Source: Burkholderia sp. S171
GTDB lineage: Bacteria > Pseudomonadota > Gammaproteobacteria > Burkholderiales > Burkholderiaceae
Reading direction: 5' to 3'
DNA length: 64,000 nucleotides
Assembly: GCF_009766085.1 (NCBI RefSeq)
Contig: NZ_LMUF01000052.1
Coordinates: 22,994-86,993 of the forward strand
Position 1 is the stretch's first letter; each line of letters begins with the position of its first letter. Positions 32,758-42,421 of the stretch are shown here, piece after piece. Below the pieces are notes generated by a model that was not told the origin of the DNA, did no database searches, and saw only the letters and a program-made list of their open reading frames with translations. The translations under genes were made by a program, and so were the position numbers.

Positions 32758-33243
32758 CTATCTCGCGAAGGTAGAACGTGTTTGCAGTTTGAGCCTTGGC
32801 GGCGATGGGCCGTCCGCCCCCGAAATGGCCGCCTCAATGTGCTGATCAGGATAAAAGTGAATTTCCAGATAGCTGGGATCTGGAGGAATCGGTCCCGTGA
32901 CTTGAATCCTCGTTGTTGTGTAATTTCCTGCGGGTTCGATTTCTTTTCGTGGGCGATAGGTTTCAAGCGCGTCCCTTCTGTATCGCACATCGATCCAGAA
33001 GGGTGTCTTGGTGCGTCTAGTCATAGTGACGCAACATGACACCCCTCCCCCCCCAGACGTCTCACTACTGAGAAAAAGGTTTCCCCCGGACTGCTCATTG
33101 GCCGAGAAATCTGCGATTGCCCTATCCGTGTAGTTGTACCTCTTAATACCCAGCATGTAGGGATCCTTATTACATCCGAACAAGCCCATAAGGGTTAGTA
33201 AAATAAACGTTACGACCGAATATCGTTTGACATTTTTTTTCAT
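32758..33243 (-). CDS. DUF3304 lipoprotein (probable Tle1 immunity, copy 2)
   Basis: 161 residues from the ATG at 33243. Signal peptide with lipobox LFGC, then CNKDPYMLGIKRYNYTDRAIADF, the DUF3304 start. The core has SCCVTMTRRTKTPFWIDVRYR, Pro/Gly-rich loops and PIPPDPSYLEIHFYPDQHIEAAISG. It is about 60% identical by eye with the copy at 33572-34063, so the two are a recent duplication. Exported lipoproteins next to Tle effectors usually neutralise self-delivered enzyme in the periplasm; that role is inferred from position and class. Confidence 0.85.
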   Translation of the reverse strand: MKKNVKRYSVVTFILLTLMGLFGCNKDPYMLGIKRYNYTDRAIADFSANEQSGGNLFLSSETSGGGGVSCCVTMTRRTKTPFWIDVRYRRDALETYRPRKEIEPAGNYTTTRIQVTGPIPPDPSYLEIHFYPDQHIEAAISGADGPSPPRLKLQTRSTFAR

Positions 33244-33300
33244 TTTTGTATTTCCCAGGTTCTTTCCGTGCATTACGCAACACCGCTCTCTCGCGGTCAG

Positions 33301-33600
33301 CTAGCAACAACGCACCCGTTCGTCTGTGGATCCGAAAGAGTCGTTACATTGATGTGTTGGGACGTCGGTTATATTCTCGTGCTGGTTATTTCCCGTACCG
33401 TCAAGAAACAATGAAAGCCAAAGTGATTGAGAACAATTCAAGATCTCAGACATCTTGCGGGGATCAATACATGCCATCACCTCCGCACATTGCTGACGTT
33501 CAACTGCTGTCAGCGGACGCAGCCCCGCCGAAGGGGGAGTCTGAGTGTGTCTAGCATAGTTGGAGGTGTCTCTAGCGGACAAAGGGAAGACGCCGCTCAA
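33301..33600 (-). pseudogene. truncated Tle1-like effector remnant
   Basis: 99 codons aligning with residues ~10-60 of the intact Tle1 protein downstream (GLRPLT...VMACIDP...CSQSLWLSLFLDGTGNN), then an early stop. Only the N-terminal segment up to the FDGTGNN motif remains; the nucleophile, Asp and His regions are missing, and just 57 bp separate its stop from the start of the next lipoprotein gene, so the rest was deleted. The frame has no ATG at its N-terminus and overlaps the preceding lipoprotein gene by 29 bp. Confidence 0.8.
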
Positions 33601-34063
33601 GTTTCAGTCTTGGCGGCAACGGGCCGTTGGCCCCCGAAATGGTGGCCTCAATGTGGTGGTCAGGGTAAAAGTGGATCCCCAGATAGCTTGGATCAGGAGG
33701 AATAGGACCTTTGACCTCGACCCGTGCTTTCATATATTTTCCCGAAGGCTCGATGATCTTTCTGGGGGGAAATGATTCAAGCGCACTCATTTTGTACTCG
33801 ATATCAATCCAGAGGGGTGTCTTTATGTCTCCGCCAAGGACAACGCAGCATGACGTTTTTCCGCCGCCTGCAGTTGGCGTGCTGAGTTCAACATTGCTAC
33901 CCGCTGCACCGTTCACTGCAAAATCGGCGATCGCCCGATCGGTGTAGTTGTAGCCCATGATCCCAAGCATGTAGGGATCTTTCGCACAACCCGACAGGCT
34001 CACGAGTGTGAGCAAACCGGCTATGGCAGCCAAAACCCACCTGATAACCATCATCACTTTCAT
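33572..34063 (-). CDS. DUF3304 lipoprotein (probable Tle1 immunity, copy 1)
   Basis: 163 residues, start overlapping the stop of the DUF4123 gene by 4 bp. Signal peptide VIRWVLAAIAGLLTLVSLSGC with lipobox SLSGC, then AKDPYMLGIMGYNYTDRAIADF and PIPPDPSYLGIHFYPDHHIEATISG as in its neighbour. Its cognate effector is now only a fragment (33301-33600), so this gene may be an orphan immunity gene kept for protection against kin, or it may cross-protect against the remaining Tle1. Confidence 0.85.
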   Translation of the reverse strand: MKVMMVIRWVLAAIAGLLTLVSLSGCAKDPYMLGIMGYNYTDRAIADFAVNGAAGSNVELSTPTAGGGKTSCCVVLGGDIKTPLWIDIEYKMSALESFPPRKIIEPSGKYMKARVEVKGPIPPDPSYLGIHFYPDHHIEATISGANGPLPPRLKLERRLPFVR

Positions 34064-34878
34064 TCCGTCTCCGATCTTTCTTGCGCACTGAGCAGCGCCT
34101 CTCTCACGCGATCGGCCAACAACAAGGCACTGTTACGTTCGTCTCCTGAAGCCCCTGCGAGCGACTCTTCGCAGATCCGGTAGCGGGTACGCGCGTCAAA
34201 AGCTGCAAGCAGGTCGTCGTCGGTCATGCCGAGCGAATAGAGAACAGAGTCGGCCAGCCCAGCGTCGATAAACGCCACAGCTTGTTGCTCATCGAGATCG
34301 AGCGGCGCACGATACGAATCGGCTGTTGCGTTATCGCCAACGATTCTCTGCAGACTCCCGTACCGATCGATATACCACCACTCATTTACCAAGCACAAGT
34401 AAGCACAGCGCTGTTCTACCGAAAGCGTACGATCGAGCACGGCAAGCGATCGAGTGTCGAAGAACTTCATCTGCCATTCGCTGCGGTCAGCGCACGTCAC
34501 GTCGAGCCGCTCGCGAAGTCCTGTGACAAGATCACCGAGCGGAAATTGTGAAAACAGAAAAGAGACACCGCGAAAGTCGTCCACACAGCAACGTGCAAGC
34601 TTGGTCAGCAAGCTCGCTGGCTTCGATGCCCCTGGAGCAATACGAACCAGATAGGGGCCGTATTGATCACGCCGGTCTTCGGAATGCGCGTCGAATATCA
34701 GTGACAGCCGTTGATCCGCTGTATCGTGTCCAAGCCACTGTCTCAACTCGCGGTATAACTGCGGGTACGCAACGCCATAGATCAAGGCACATGTTTGCAG
34801 ACCCGGAGTGGCGACCTGGAATTCGTGAATTGCCAACGCCAGCGCTTCCGACTCAAGCTCGAGTTTTGTATTTGTCAT
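34060..34878 (-). CDS. DUF4123 T6SS effector adaptor (Tap/TEC)
   Basis: 272 residues, overlapping the vgrG stop by 4 bp. DUF4123 pattern: CALIYGVAYPQLYRELRQW near residue 31, GPYLVRIAPGA near 74, GVSFLFSQFPLGDLVTGLRERLDV near 104, FFDTRSLAVLDRTLS near 139 and WWYIDRYGSLQ near 165. DUF4123 chaperones bind the effector and hand it to the VgrG tip. Coupling to both vgrG and the lipoprotein gene by 4-bp overlaps indicates one operon with tuned stoichiometry. Confidence 0.9.
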   Translation of the reverse strand: MTNTKLELESEALALAIHEFQVATPGLQTCALIYGVAYPQLYRELRQWLGHDTADQRLSLIFDAHSEDRRDQYGPYLVRIAPGASKPASLLTKLARCCVDDFRGVSFLFSQFPLGDLVTGLRERLDVTCADRSEWQMKFFDTRSLAVLDRTLSVEQRCAYLCLVNEWWYIDRYGSLQRIVGDNATADSYRAPLDLDEQQAVAFIDAGLADSVLYSLGMTDDDLLAAFDARTRYRICEESLAGASGDERNSALLLADRVREALLSAQERSETE

Positions 34879-37226
34879 TTCGTGCCTAGCAAAGCGCCCT
34901 GGGAGAATTCAGCAAGCAGACAGGGGACACAAATTGACTTCGGAAGCAGCGGCAATATCGGTTGCATCGAGACCGGGCCGGGCTTGTCCCATTTGGCACA
35001 CTTTTCCAGAATGACGCCTGGAGTGCCATTCTCGATCCGGTCGCTATTGATGCGGATATACGAGCCGCCCGCGCCGATCCAAACCTCCTTCGCCGCCGAC
35101 AGGACGAGCCTGCCGTCAGTGCTGGTAATCGTGACGTCCTTTAGCGCAGCCAGCGCAATCTCATCGCTTTGAGCCTGGATCTCCACCTTGCCCTTGGCCG
35201 CGAAGAGCTTCATGCCGAGTTTCTGCGCGAACAACGATATCGCATCACCAGCCGCCACCGTGAATTTCTTCCGTACCCCGATATCCGCTGATCCACCCGC
35301 ATTGACCGCTAAATTGTCGTGAGTCGCGAGTTGCAGATGCTGACCGCTGGTCAACGCAATGCCCTGAGGAGCAGATAGCAGGATCACAGCCTGCTGAAGC
35401 CGGTCCAGGCGCTGCTCGAGAAACTGACGTTGCTCATCGACTTCCGCCATGTGTGCTTGTGCAGCCTGGGCGGTCTGCGTCAATGCCTGCATCAACGCGA
35501 GTGCGTCCTCAAGGTGTGCCTTCGCGCTGGTCATGTCGAGTTGCTTGCCGTTTGCTGCAGGCTGCGCTTCCGCAGTGACAAGCACGCCCTTTGCGCCGCG
35601 CACTGCCACGTGCTCGTCACTACGAAACTCTCCGCCTAACCCCCTTTGCTTGCGCTCACCATCGACCATATGCCCAAGATTCAGCTGACTCGCCTGGAAC
35701 GGCGTCATCAGATGCACGTGCTCGTTACCTTCCCTATCCTCCATCCGCATTGTGTTTCCAGCGGCCGTGATAATGAGGTTCCGGGTATGGTTCAGGTTGT
35801 TGACCAGATCCGGATGCAGGCTGTCGTGCATAGCGCCGATAATGACCGGCCGATTGGGATTTCCTCCTGTGAAAATAATTGCGACTTCCGCCCCGTCGAT
35901 CAACGGGAAGTGGTGCCCGTAGCTATTGCCGCTGTACGGCTTAGCCAGCCGAACCGGCCGGCTCGTGCCCCCCGGACTCCACTCGTCAAGGTCGAAAGGC
36001 AGCTTGATCACATACAAGCCTTCCGGCGTCAAATACGCGCGCCTGTAATTGCCGGGCGAGGTAACCCGCGCCGGCAGGATGCCGCTAATGACCGGCTGCG
36101 CACTCGAGTCCACAGGCGTGCGCCAGACACGGTCTGACGGTATCGCCGAGAACGTATTGGAGTAAGCGTGATCGCGCCCACCGCTCGACTCCACCGACAC
36201 AATGAAAAATCCATGCGGCGCGTCTTCAGGGTTCCGATCAAGCCGCAGCACCTCGCCCGCTTCCAGCGCGAACGCGTTGCCCGTGCCCGTATAGGTAATC
36301 TGTTGCGCCAGATGTGCCTCATGGCGCAGCCGTGCGAGACGCTGGCCCTCCTCCGGCGTTTCGTAGTGCTCACCCCATTGTGAGTCGACCGCGTTCGTCG
36401 TTTTGTCGTCACGCGCGGTGTTTACCTCGACGAGCAGCGACACGCCTGCCTCGCGATGGTTGTAGTCATTCAGTTGTACCGCCTCGGGCACGCGCCGCGT
36501 GTGCCTTTCAAGCGACTTGATGGCCTCGGCGCCAGCGCTTTCGAGCCCGGCGTCGCGCCGAAATGGCACGATGCGTTGATTGCGTGCGTAAGCGTCGAGG
36601 TCGTCACCGAAGATCATGACCTCGCGCTCATTCGTATGCTCGAAGCGAAACCACATGCCCTCTTCAGCCATGATGCGCTGGATGAACGCGATTGTGGTCT
36701 CGTGGTATTGCGTCACGTAGGCATGACGCTTGTATTGCGCGCGCAGTTTGAATGCGAAGTCGACGCCCTCGCGAAGCCCGTGGTGTCGCAGCGTGGCGGT
36801 AATGATCTCCTGCGCCGACTGCTTCTGGAACAGCCGGCTCTTGGCGCCGCGCCCAAGGTCCGCCACGCGCGGTTTGATCACGAGCTTGTAGCGCGTCTGG
36901 TCGGCTGACGTCTCGAACTGATCGAACTCCGTGACAATGCCATGGATAGTCAGCGCTGCCGGCATCTCGCTGAACTTCTCCGCGTTCTCCCCAAACATCT
37001 TGCGCAAGTACTCAGCGTTTGGATCGAAGGGATCGGTCGTAAACTTCACGGGTCGACCCAACACCTGGTCCATCGCGATGTCGCAGATTGGACTTGTCAG
37101 CTCAACTTCATAGCGATACAACTCGCTTACTGCGGCGTACCCGCTGAACTTTAGCACCGAGAGCGGCGCAGGATGCGGCGCCAACTTGATCGCATAGGCC
37201 TGGGACGGCATAACCATTGACCCCAT
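34875..37226 (-). CDS. vgrG: type VI secretion tip protein VgrG (with DUF2345)
   Basis: 783 residues from the ATG at 37226, five bases after GGGGG; in-frame starts at 37253 and 37292 have no ribosome site. Phage-T4 gp27/gp5-like region: YRYEVELTSPICDIAMDQVLGRPVKF, RRFHGIV-type IHGIVTEFDQFE, and FRFEHTNEREVMIFGDD; gp5 OB-fold around YVIKLPFDLDEW...GGNPNRPVIIGAMHDSLHPD; then T4-like core. A C-terminal DUF2345 region (~560-720) follows, and the protein ends with a short extension PVSMQPILPLLPKSICVPCLL. Assembles as the spike trimer. The C-terminal extension may contact the DUF4123/Tle1 cargo. Confidence 0.94.
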   Translation of the reverse strand: MGSMVMPSQAYAIKLAPHPAPLSVLKFSGYAAVSELYRYEVELTSPICDIAMDQVLGRPVKFTTDPFDPNAEYLRKMFGENAEKFSEMPAALTIHGIVTEFDQFETSADQTRYKLVIKPRVADLGRGAKSRLFQKQSAQEIITATLRHHGLREGVDFAFKLRAQYKRHAYVTQYHETTIAFIQRIMAEEGMWFRFEHTNEREVMIFGDDLDAYARNQRIVPFRRDAGLESAGAEAIKSLERHTRRVPEAVQLNDYNHREAGVSLLVEVNTARDDKTTNAVDSQWGEHYETPEEGQRLARLRHEAHLAQQITYTGTGNAFALEAGEVLRLDRNPEDAPHGFFIVSVESSGGRDHAYSNTFSAIPSDRVWRTPVDSSAQPVISGILPARVTSPGNYRRAYLTPEGLYVIKLPFDLDEWSPGGTSRPVRLAKPYSGNSYGHHFPLIDGAEVAIIFTGGNPNRPVIIGAMHDSLHPDLVNNLNHTRNLIITAAGNTMRMEDREGNEHVHLMTPFQASQLNLGHMVDGERKQRGLGGEFRSDEHVAVRGAKGVLVTAEAQPAANGKQLDMTSAKAHLEDALALMQALTQTAQAAQAHMAEVDEQRQFLEQRLDRLQQAVILLSAPQGIALTSGQHLQLATHDNLAVNAGGSADIGVRKKFTVAAGDAISLFAQKLGMKLFAAKGKVEIQAQSDEIALAALKDVTITSTDGRLVLSAAKEVWIGAGGSYIRINSDRIENGTPGVILEKCAKWDKPGPVSMQPILPLLPKSICVPCLLAEFSQGALLGTK

Positions 37227-37434
37227 GAATACCCCCGTTAACACAGACGACATACGTCGGAACGCATAGGCACGCGTCCCGGGAAATTTCACGCGAAAAG
37301 CTATTCAATTAGCATTCCGTAAAATCCGGATCAGGGTGAACAGAAATGAGTGCGGACGCGCGCTCGTCGGCATGCGGTTTCGCTCTTATTTCACGGGACA
37401 GACCTATCGGTCCGCATCGACTGGAGGCTCAGTT

Positions 37435-37755
37435 ATGAAGGCTCCGAAACCTGATCCAAAATCTTTACAGACCCGTATTAAACATTGCAGTCCTACATTA
37501 AGTCAAAGAGTCTCCGACAATCAAACCGTCATAAATTGTCGCGAGCGTTCGCGAGACTGCAAGGGAAGATGGGGCATTGGAATTATTGAAATCCCATGTC
37601 CCGTGAAATTTGTCAAATGGACAAGTTGTCAAGATAAGTTTAACTTGAGCGGAAGATGTCCGAATAGCCCCGCCAGCCTTCCACTAGCGGATAGTTACGG
37701 GTCTCGTTTTTTAGAAAATAAATGCAAATATTTCTATTCTTCGTCTGATCGTTGA
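37435..37755 (+). CDS. AT-rich cysteine-rich ORF, unrecognised
   Basis: 106 residues from the ATG at 37435, seven bases after GGAGG. Eight cysteines are spread through the chain (as in HCSPT, INCRERSRDCKG, IPCPVK, TSCQDK, GRCPN, NKCKYF), no signal peptide, basic overall. Base composition is clearly richer in A+T than the flanking vgrG gene, suggesting recent arrival. It is divergent from vgrG. It may be a small metal- or disulfide-stabilised protein, possibly an accessory cargo or immunity factor; none of this is shown. Confidence 0.5.
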   Translation: MKAPKPDPKSLQTRIKHCSPTLSQRVSDNQTVINCRERSRDCKGRWGIGIIEIPCPVKFVKWTSCQDKFNLSGRCPNSPASLPLADSYGSRFLENKCKYFYSSSDR

Positions 37756-38623
37756 ACTCAAGCGATCTCATAAATTTTCTATTGTTCTGAGATAGAGGTC
37801 ACGAAGGCGGAATCAATGCTCGCATCTCAAATTGCGTGGTAAGTGTTAAGTTGTGTGAATAGAATCGGACCTGTATGAATCCGTCGCCCATGGCCTACAT
37901 CTGATGAGCCCATTCTGAACGCTCATCAAAGCTTATCGACGTGTGTTTAAGGGAGGCGAAATCTCGTTGCTGAAATTGCAGGATAAAGGGCATACCACTG
38001 CTTAATACCCTGCAACTTCCGAGGAGATGCGGAAGGCTCCGAAACCTCGCGGAAGTGAGCGAGATTTTTGTCAGCCGCTGCTTTTAGAGATCAATTCAAA
38101 GCGTCCTCTGATTCGCTTGACTTGATTTTCCGTACGAAGCGAATCCTGCTGCGGAGAGCCCAGCGACAAGAACAAGCTGTATGCCCTTCATGCACCACGA
38201 TGTGAATATCTGGCGAAAGGAAAGATTTGGATGCCGTACGCATGGACTTGCTGCGACTCAGGCTCTGGAGCAAACGGCAATCTGAAGTGGTATCGCCCTG
38301 AAGTGCCGATTGCGGATCGCGGCTACAAGGGGGCGATCGAGTCGGCCATCGGCGACGTGAACGGATGGCGAACTCGATCGTAATAAGCTCAAAGGCGCAT
38401 TGGGCGATCCCATACACGCGGTACTGCCCAACGTCGGCCATGACCTCAAATAAAGATAATTGTCAGGAAGTCGCGATTTTTCACGCCCTTAGCAGAGCCC
38501 GCGTTTATTCTGACCCTGTCGCTGAACTCGGCCGCCCGCGTGCGTCCCTACAGATTAAATCCGCGGCTGGCCAAGCGCTATCCCGCTAAAGCCCCAAAAA
38601 AATCCTCCTACCCACCATCCAGA
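37756..38623. other. intergenic stretch with IS remnant
   Basis: About 870 bp, partly AT-rich. Contains the decayed transposase fragment at 38165-38383. Otherwise nothing supported. Confidence 0.5.
38165..38383 (+). pseudogene. IS5/IS1182-type transposase remnant
   Basis: A plus-strand frame reads DKNKLYALHAPRCEYLAKGKIW and later VPIADRGYKGAIES before stopping at 38381-38383. The KLYALHAP-x-x-E-x-x-x-KGK motif is characteristic of the catalytic domain of IS5-superfamily transposases, followed in intact ones by PYEFGVK and a DRGY-type strand. Here the segment between them is garbled and both ends are missing, so it is a dead fragment. No terminal inverted repeats were found nearby. Confidence 0.65.
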
Positions 38624-38929
38624 TCACTGCCCTTTGTACACCGGGACCACAGTAGGTCCGCTCGTCGGCGACTGCGACATTGACGTTCCATTGTCCGTAG
38701 CGCCACCGTAACCAGTAGCGGTGTCTCCTGAATGGACGCGTGCTTCAGCGGCCTGAATATCATTCGGATAGAAAGCGTCCTGCGAGTTCGGGCGCCATCC
38801 CGCATTCTCGACCTGGATGAGATCGGCGCGCACCTGGGCACGCGTGACGGGCTGATCCGTGGTTTGGGCGAACGTAACAGCGGGAGCAGCCAGGACCAGA
38901 GCAAGTGTTGTGCAGATCAGTGCTTTCAT
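38624..38929 (-). CDS. DUF4148 exported protein
   Basis: 101 residues. Signal peptide MKALICTTLALVLAAPAVTFA, then the DUF4148 pattern TRAQVRADLIQVENAGWRPNSQDAFYPNDIQAAEARV, followed by a short Ser/Gly/Thr tail. This family is abundant in Burkholderia and Paraburkholderia and is usually small, secreted and of unknown role. Divergent from the RND efflux operon by about 280 bp. Confidence 0.92.
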   Translation of the reverse strand: MKALICTTLALVLAAPAVTFAQTTDQPVTRAQVRADLIQVENAGWRPNSQDAFYPNDIQAAEARVHSGDTATGYGGATDNGTSMSQSPTSGPTVVPVYKGQ

Positions 38930-39206
38930 GATGAGTAGCCTCTTTATAAAGTGGCTTCACTCTCAATGAATGAAGTCCATGCTTCATCGTCCGGTAAGCG
39001 ATGGTAAGCAGGTTCATTCTGCGCGGCATGCGCTGACTCGAAGCTGACGCCCAGATGACAAGATCGTCATGTTGCGCACCCCGGTATTCGAAGATAACAA
39101 CTTTGTAACCTTGCGGTCAGCACCGGGTAAAGACCGGTTGGTCACACTGGCCTCACGTTACGAAGTCTCCGCTCTCACAGCGCAGCTTATCTTCCGGGAA
39201 TGTCCA

Positions 39207-42200
39207 ATGTGGATTGTCAGACTGGCCCTGCGCAGGCCTTACACCTTCATCGTGCTCGCGATCCTGCTCTTCCTGATCGGACCGATCGCCATCATGCGTA
39301 CACCTACGGATATTTTCCCGAATATTAATATCCCGGTGGTAAGCATTGTCTGGTCGTATAACGGATTCTCCGCGGAAGACATGGCGCACCGGATCACGTC
39401 GAACTATGAACGCGCGCTGACTTCGGATGTTGAAGATATCGAACATATTGAATCGCAGTCGCTCAATGGCGTCTCGGTCATCAAGATATTTTTTCATCCC
39501 GGCGCCGACATCAACCGCGCCATCGCCGAAGCCGGCTCGAATTCCGAATCCATCCTGCGCGTGCTGCCGCCGGGCACGTTGCCGCCAAACATCATTACGT
39601 ACAACGCGTCGACGGTCCCTATCCTGCAACTGGGGTTGTCAAGCAATACGCTGCCTGAGCAAACGCTCTACGACCTTGGCAACAGCTTTATTCGCACACA
39701 GCTTGCCACGGTACAGGGTGCCGCCGTCCCGTTGCCCTTCGGCGGCAAGATCCGCCAGATCATGATCGATATCGATCCGCGTGCGCTGCAGGCCAAAGGC
39801 TTGTCGCCCAGCGACGTGGTCAATGCCGTCAATGCGCAAAATTTGATCCTGCCGGGTGGCACGGCCAAGATCGGCGCACTTGAATACAACGTGCAGATGA
39901 ACGGCAGCACGGACAGCGTCGCGGCGCTCAACAACCTGCCGATCAAAACCGTCAAAGGCGGCGTGGTGTATGTACGGGACGTCGCGCAGGTGCGTGACGG
40001 GTATGCGCCGCAGACCAATATCGTGCGCAGCGACGGCAAGCGTGCTGCACTGCTTACGGTGGAAAAGACCGGCAGCACCTCGACGCTGACGATCATCGGG
40101 CAGATCAAGTCCATGTTGCCAAAGATCGCGGCGGGACTGCCGCAGTCGCTGCACATCACGGCACTTTCCGATCAGTCGGTATTCGTCAAGTCGGCCGTGA
40201 CCGGCGTCGTGCGGGAGGCGGTAATCGCGGCATGCCTGACCGCGTTGATGATCCTGCTGTTTCTCGGCAGTTGGCGCGCAACGCTGATCATTGCCGTCAC
40301 CATTCCGCTTTCGGTACTGACCTCGCTGATCGCGCTGTCCGCGCTCGGCCAAACCATCAACATCATGACACTCGGAGGACTGGCGCTGGCGGTCGGGATC
40401 CTGGTCGACGATGCAACCGTTGCTATCGAAAATATCACGCACCATCTGGAACGAGGGGCGCTTCTACACGACGCCATTCTCAACGGATCGGGCGAAATCG
40501 CGGTCCCGACCTTCGTTTCAACGCTCGCTATCTGCATTGTGTTCGTGCCGATGTTCCTGCTCTCAGGGGTAGCCCGTTATCTGTTTGTGCCGCTGGCTGA
40601 AGCGGTTGTGTTCGCAATGTGCGCGTCCTACTTTTTCTCGCGCACGCTGATTCCAACCCTCGCGATGTATCTCATGAAGATGCCGTCGAAAGACGGTAAG
40701 CCGGCACGCGGTCCGTTCGCTTTCCTGAAGCGATTCCAGGCCGGGTTCGAACATCGCTTCGAAAAATTTCGGCACGGCTATAAGGCGACACTCAGCCGCG
40801 CCATTGAAAATCGCCGCCGATTTCTGCTGGTGTTCATGCTGCTCTGCGTAGGGTCATTCGCGCTCGTGCCCTTCATGGGTCGCGACTTTTTTCCCGCTGT
40901 CGATACCGGCGAGATCCGCCTGCACATGCGTGCCCCCACCGGCACCCGGATTGAGCAAACCGCGCGTCTCGCGGACGAAGTTGAAGCGAAGATTCGCACA
41001 GTCATTCCGAAGTCGGACGAGGCCGCGTTGCTCGACAACATCGGTGTACCGGTGAGCGGTATCAACCTGACCTATGACTCGTCGGCGCCGGTCGGATCGG
41101 GAGACGCGGACATCATGATCACGTTGAAGAAAGGGCACGCACCGACGGCCGACTACGTCGCGAAATTGCGCAACGTACTGACCGCGTCGTTCCCCGGCAC
41201 CACGTTCGCGTTCCTCCCGGCGGATATCGTCAGCCAGATCCTTAACTTCGGCCTCCCTGCGCCGATCGACATTCAGATCGTCGGCAACAAGCTCGATCAG
41301 AACCGCGTAGTAGCGAACAACTTGCTGGCGAAGCTGAGAACGGTGCGTGGTCTGGTCGATGCCCGTATTCAGCAACCCGGCGACGAACCTGCGATCAACG
41401 TCAACGTAGACCGGACCAAGGCGATGCAAGCCGGCCTTACGCAACGCGATGTCGCGCAGAACCTGTTGATCGCACTGTCGGGCAGCTCGCAGACCACACC
41501 GAACTTCTGGCTCGATCCGAAGAACGGCGTGAGTTATCCGTTGATGACCGAAGTGCCGCAATATGACATTCATTCGCTGCAGACGCTGGCGAACGTACCG
41601 CTGACGAAGGACGCGACCTCTTCGTCGCCGCAAAGCCTGTTGGGTTCATTAGGCACGATGTCACGTGGCACGCAGCAAGCCGTGGTCTCGCACTACAACG
41701 TGCAGCCCGTGCTCGATATCTTCGCTTCAGCACAAGGACGCGATCTCGGCGGGGTGGCCTCGGGCGTGACCCGGCTCGTGGACCAAGCGCAGGCGCGGTT
41801 ACCCGCCGGCTCGTCGATCGTCATCCGCGGCCAGGTGCAGTCGATGAACGAATCGTTTAGCGGCCTTGGGCTGGGACTCGTATTCGCCATCGCACTCGTC
41901 TACCTGCTGATGGTCGTGAACTTCCAGTCGTGGATCGACCCGCTGATCATCATCAGCGGCTTGCCTGCGTCGCTGGCGGGTATCGCGTGGATGCTCTTCG
42001 CCACCCACACCACGCTCAGCGTTCCCGCGCTCACGGGCACCATCCTGTGCATCGGCATTGCAACGGCTAACAGCATTCTTGTTATCAACACGGCGCGAGA
42101 GATGTTGCAAGGCGGCGCCGCGCCGCTGACCGCTGCCCTTGAAGCCGGCTTCAACCGCTTCCGGCCTGTGCTGATGACCGCGCTCGCGATGCTGATCGGC

Positions 42201-42398
42201 ATGTTGCCGATGGCGCTCGGCCTGGGTGACGGCGGTGAACAGAATGCACCGCTTGGGCGTGCCGTGATCGGCGGCCTGGCGATCGGCACGGTCTCCACGC
42301 TTCTTTTTGTCCCGGTCGTATTCGGCATGGTCCACGCGTGGATCGAAAAGCGTCGCTTGAAGAAAGCGGCGGCGCAAGCCACCCCGGCCGTTCAGTGA
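39207..42398 (+). CDS. RND multidrug efflux inner-membrane transporter
   Basis: 1063 residues from the ATG at 39207 (the frame extends upstream to 39069, but this start gives the canonical MWIVRLALRRPYTFIVLAILL). HAE1-type RND pump: twelve membrane helices, two periplasmic porter halves, EDIEHIESQSLNGVSVIKIFF, GGLALAVGILVDDATVAIENI with the paired Asp of helix 4 that relays protons, FRPVLMTALAMLIGMLPMALGLG near the C-terminus. First gene of an efflux operon with an adaptor and an outer-membrane channel. No adjacent regulator; substrates unknown. Confidence 0.94.
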   Translation: MWIVRLALRRPYTFIVLAILLFLIGPIAIMRTPTDIFPNINIPVVSIVWSYNGFSAEDMAHRITSNYERALTSDVEDIEHIESQSLNGVSVIKIFFHPGADINRAIAEAGSNSESILRVLPPGTLPPNIITYNASTVPILQLGLSSNTLPEQTLYDLGNSFIRTQLATVQGAAVPLPFGGKIRQIMIDIDPRALQAKGLSPSDVVNAVNAQNLILPGGTAKIGALEYNVQMNGSTDSVAALNNLPIKTVKGGVVYVRDVAQVRDGYAPQTNIVRSDGKRAALLTVEKTGSTSTLTIIGQIKSMLPKIAAGLPQSLHITALSDQSVFVKSAVTGVVREAVIAACLTALMILLFLGSWRATLIIAVTIPLSVLTSLIALSALGQTINIMTLGGLALAVGILVDDATVAIENITHHLERGALLHDAILNGSGEIAVPTFVSTLAICIVFVPMFLLSGVARYLFVPLAEAVVFAMCASYFFSRTLIPTLAMYLMKMPSKDGKPARGPFAFLKRFQAGFEHRFEKFRHGYKATLSRAIENRRRFLLVFMLLCVGSFALVPFMGRDFFPAVDTGEIRLHMRAPTGTRIEQTARLADEVEAKIRTVIPKSDEAALLDNIGVPVSGINLTYDSSAPVGSGDADIMITLKKGHAPTADYVAKLRNVLTASFPGTTFAFLPADIVSQILNFGLPAPIDIQIVGNKLDQNRVVANNLLAKLRTVRGLVDARIQQPGDEPAINVNVDRTKAMQAGLTQRDVAQNLLIALSGSSQTTPNFWLDPKNGVSYPLMTEVPQYDIHSLQTLANVPLTKDATSSSPQSLLGSLGTMSRGTQQAVVSHYNVQPVLDIFASAQGRDLGGVASGVTRLVDQAQARLPAGSSIVIRGQVQSMNESFSGLGLGLVFAIALVYLLMVVNFQSWIDPLIIISGLPASLAGIAWMLFATHTTLSVPALTGTILCIGIATANSILVINTAREMLQGGAAPLTAALEAGFNRFRPVLMTALAMLIGMLPMALGLGDGGEQNAPLGRAVIGGLAIGTVSTLLFVPVVFGMVHAWIEKRRLKKAAAQATPAVQ

Positions 42399-42421
42399 CT
42401 GCCTTTAAACGAGCATAGACC

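Noticed and set aside
39153..39629. Minus-strand frames across the RND pump gene
   Set aside because: Arginine/aspartate-rich antisense frames typical of high-GC genes; the pump gene is unambiguous.
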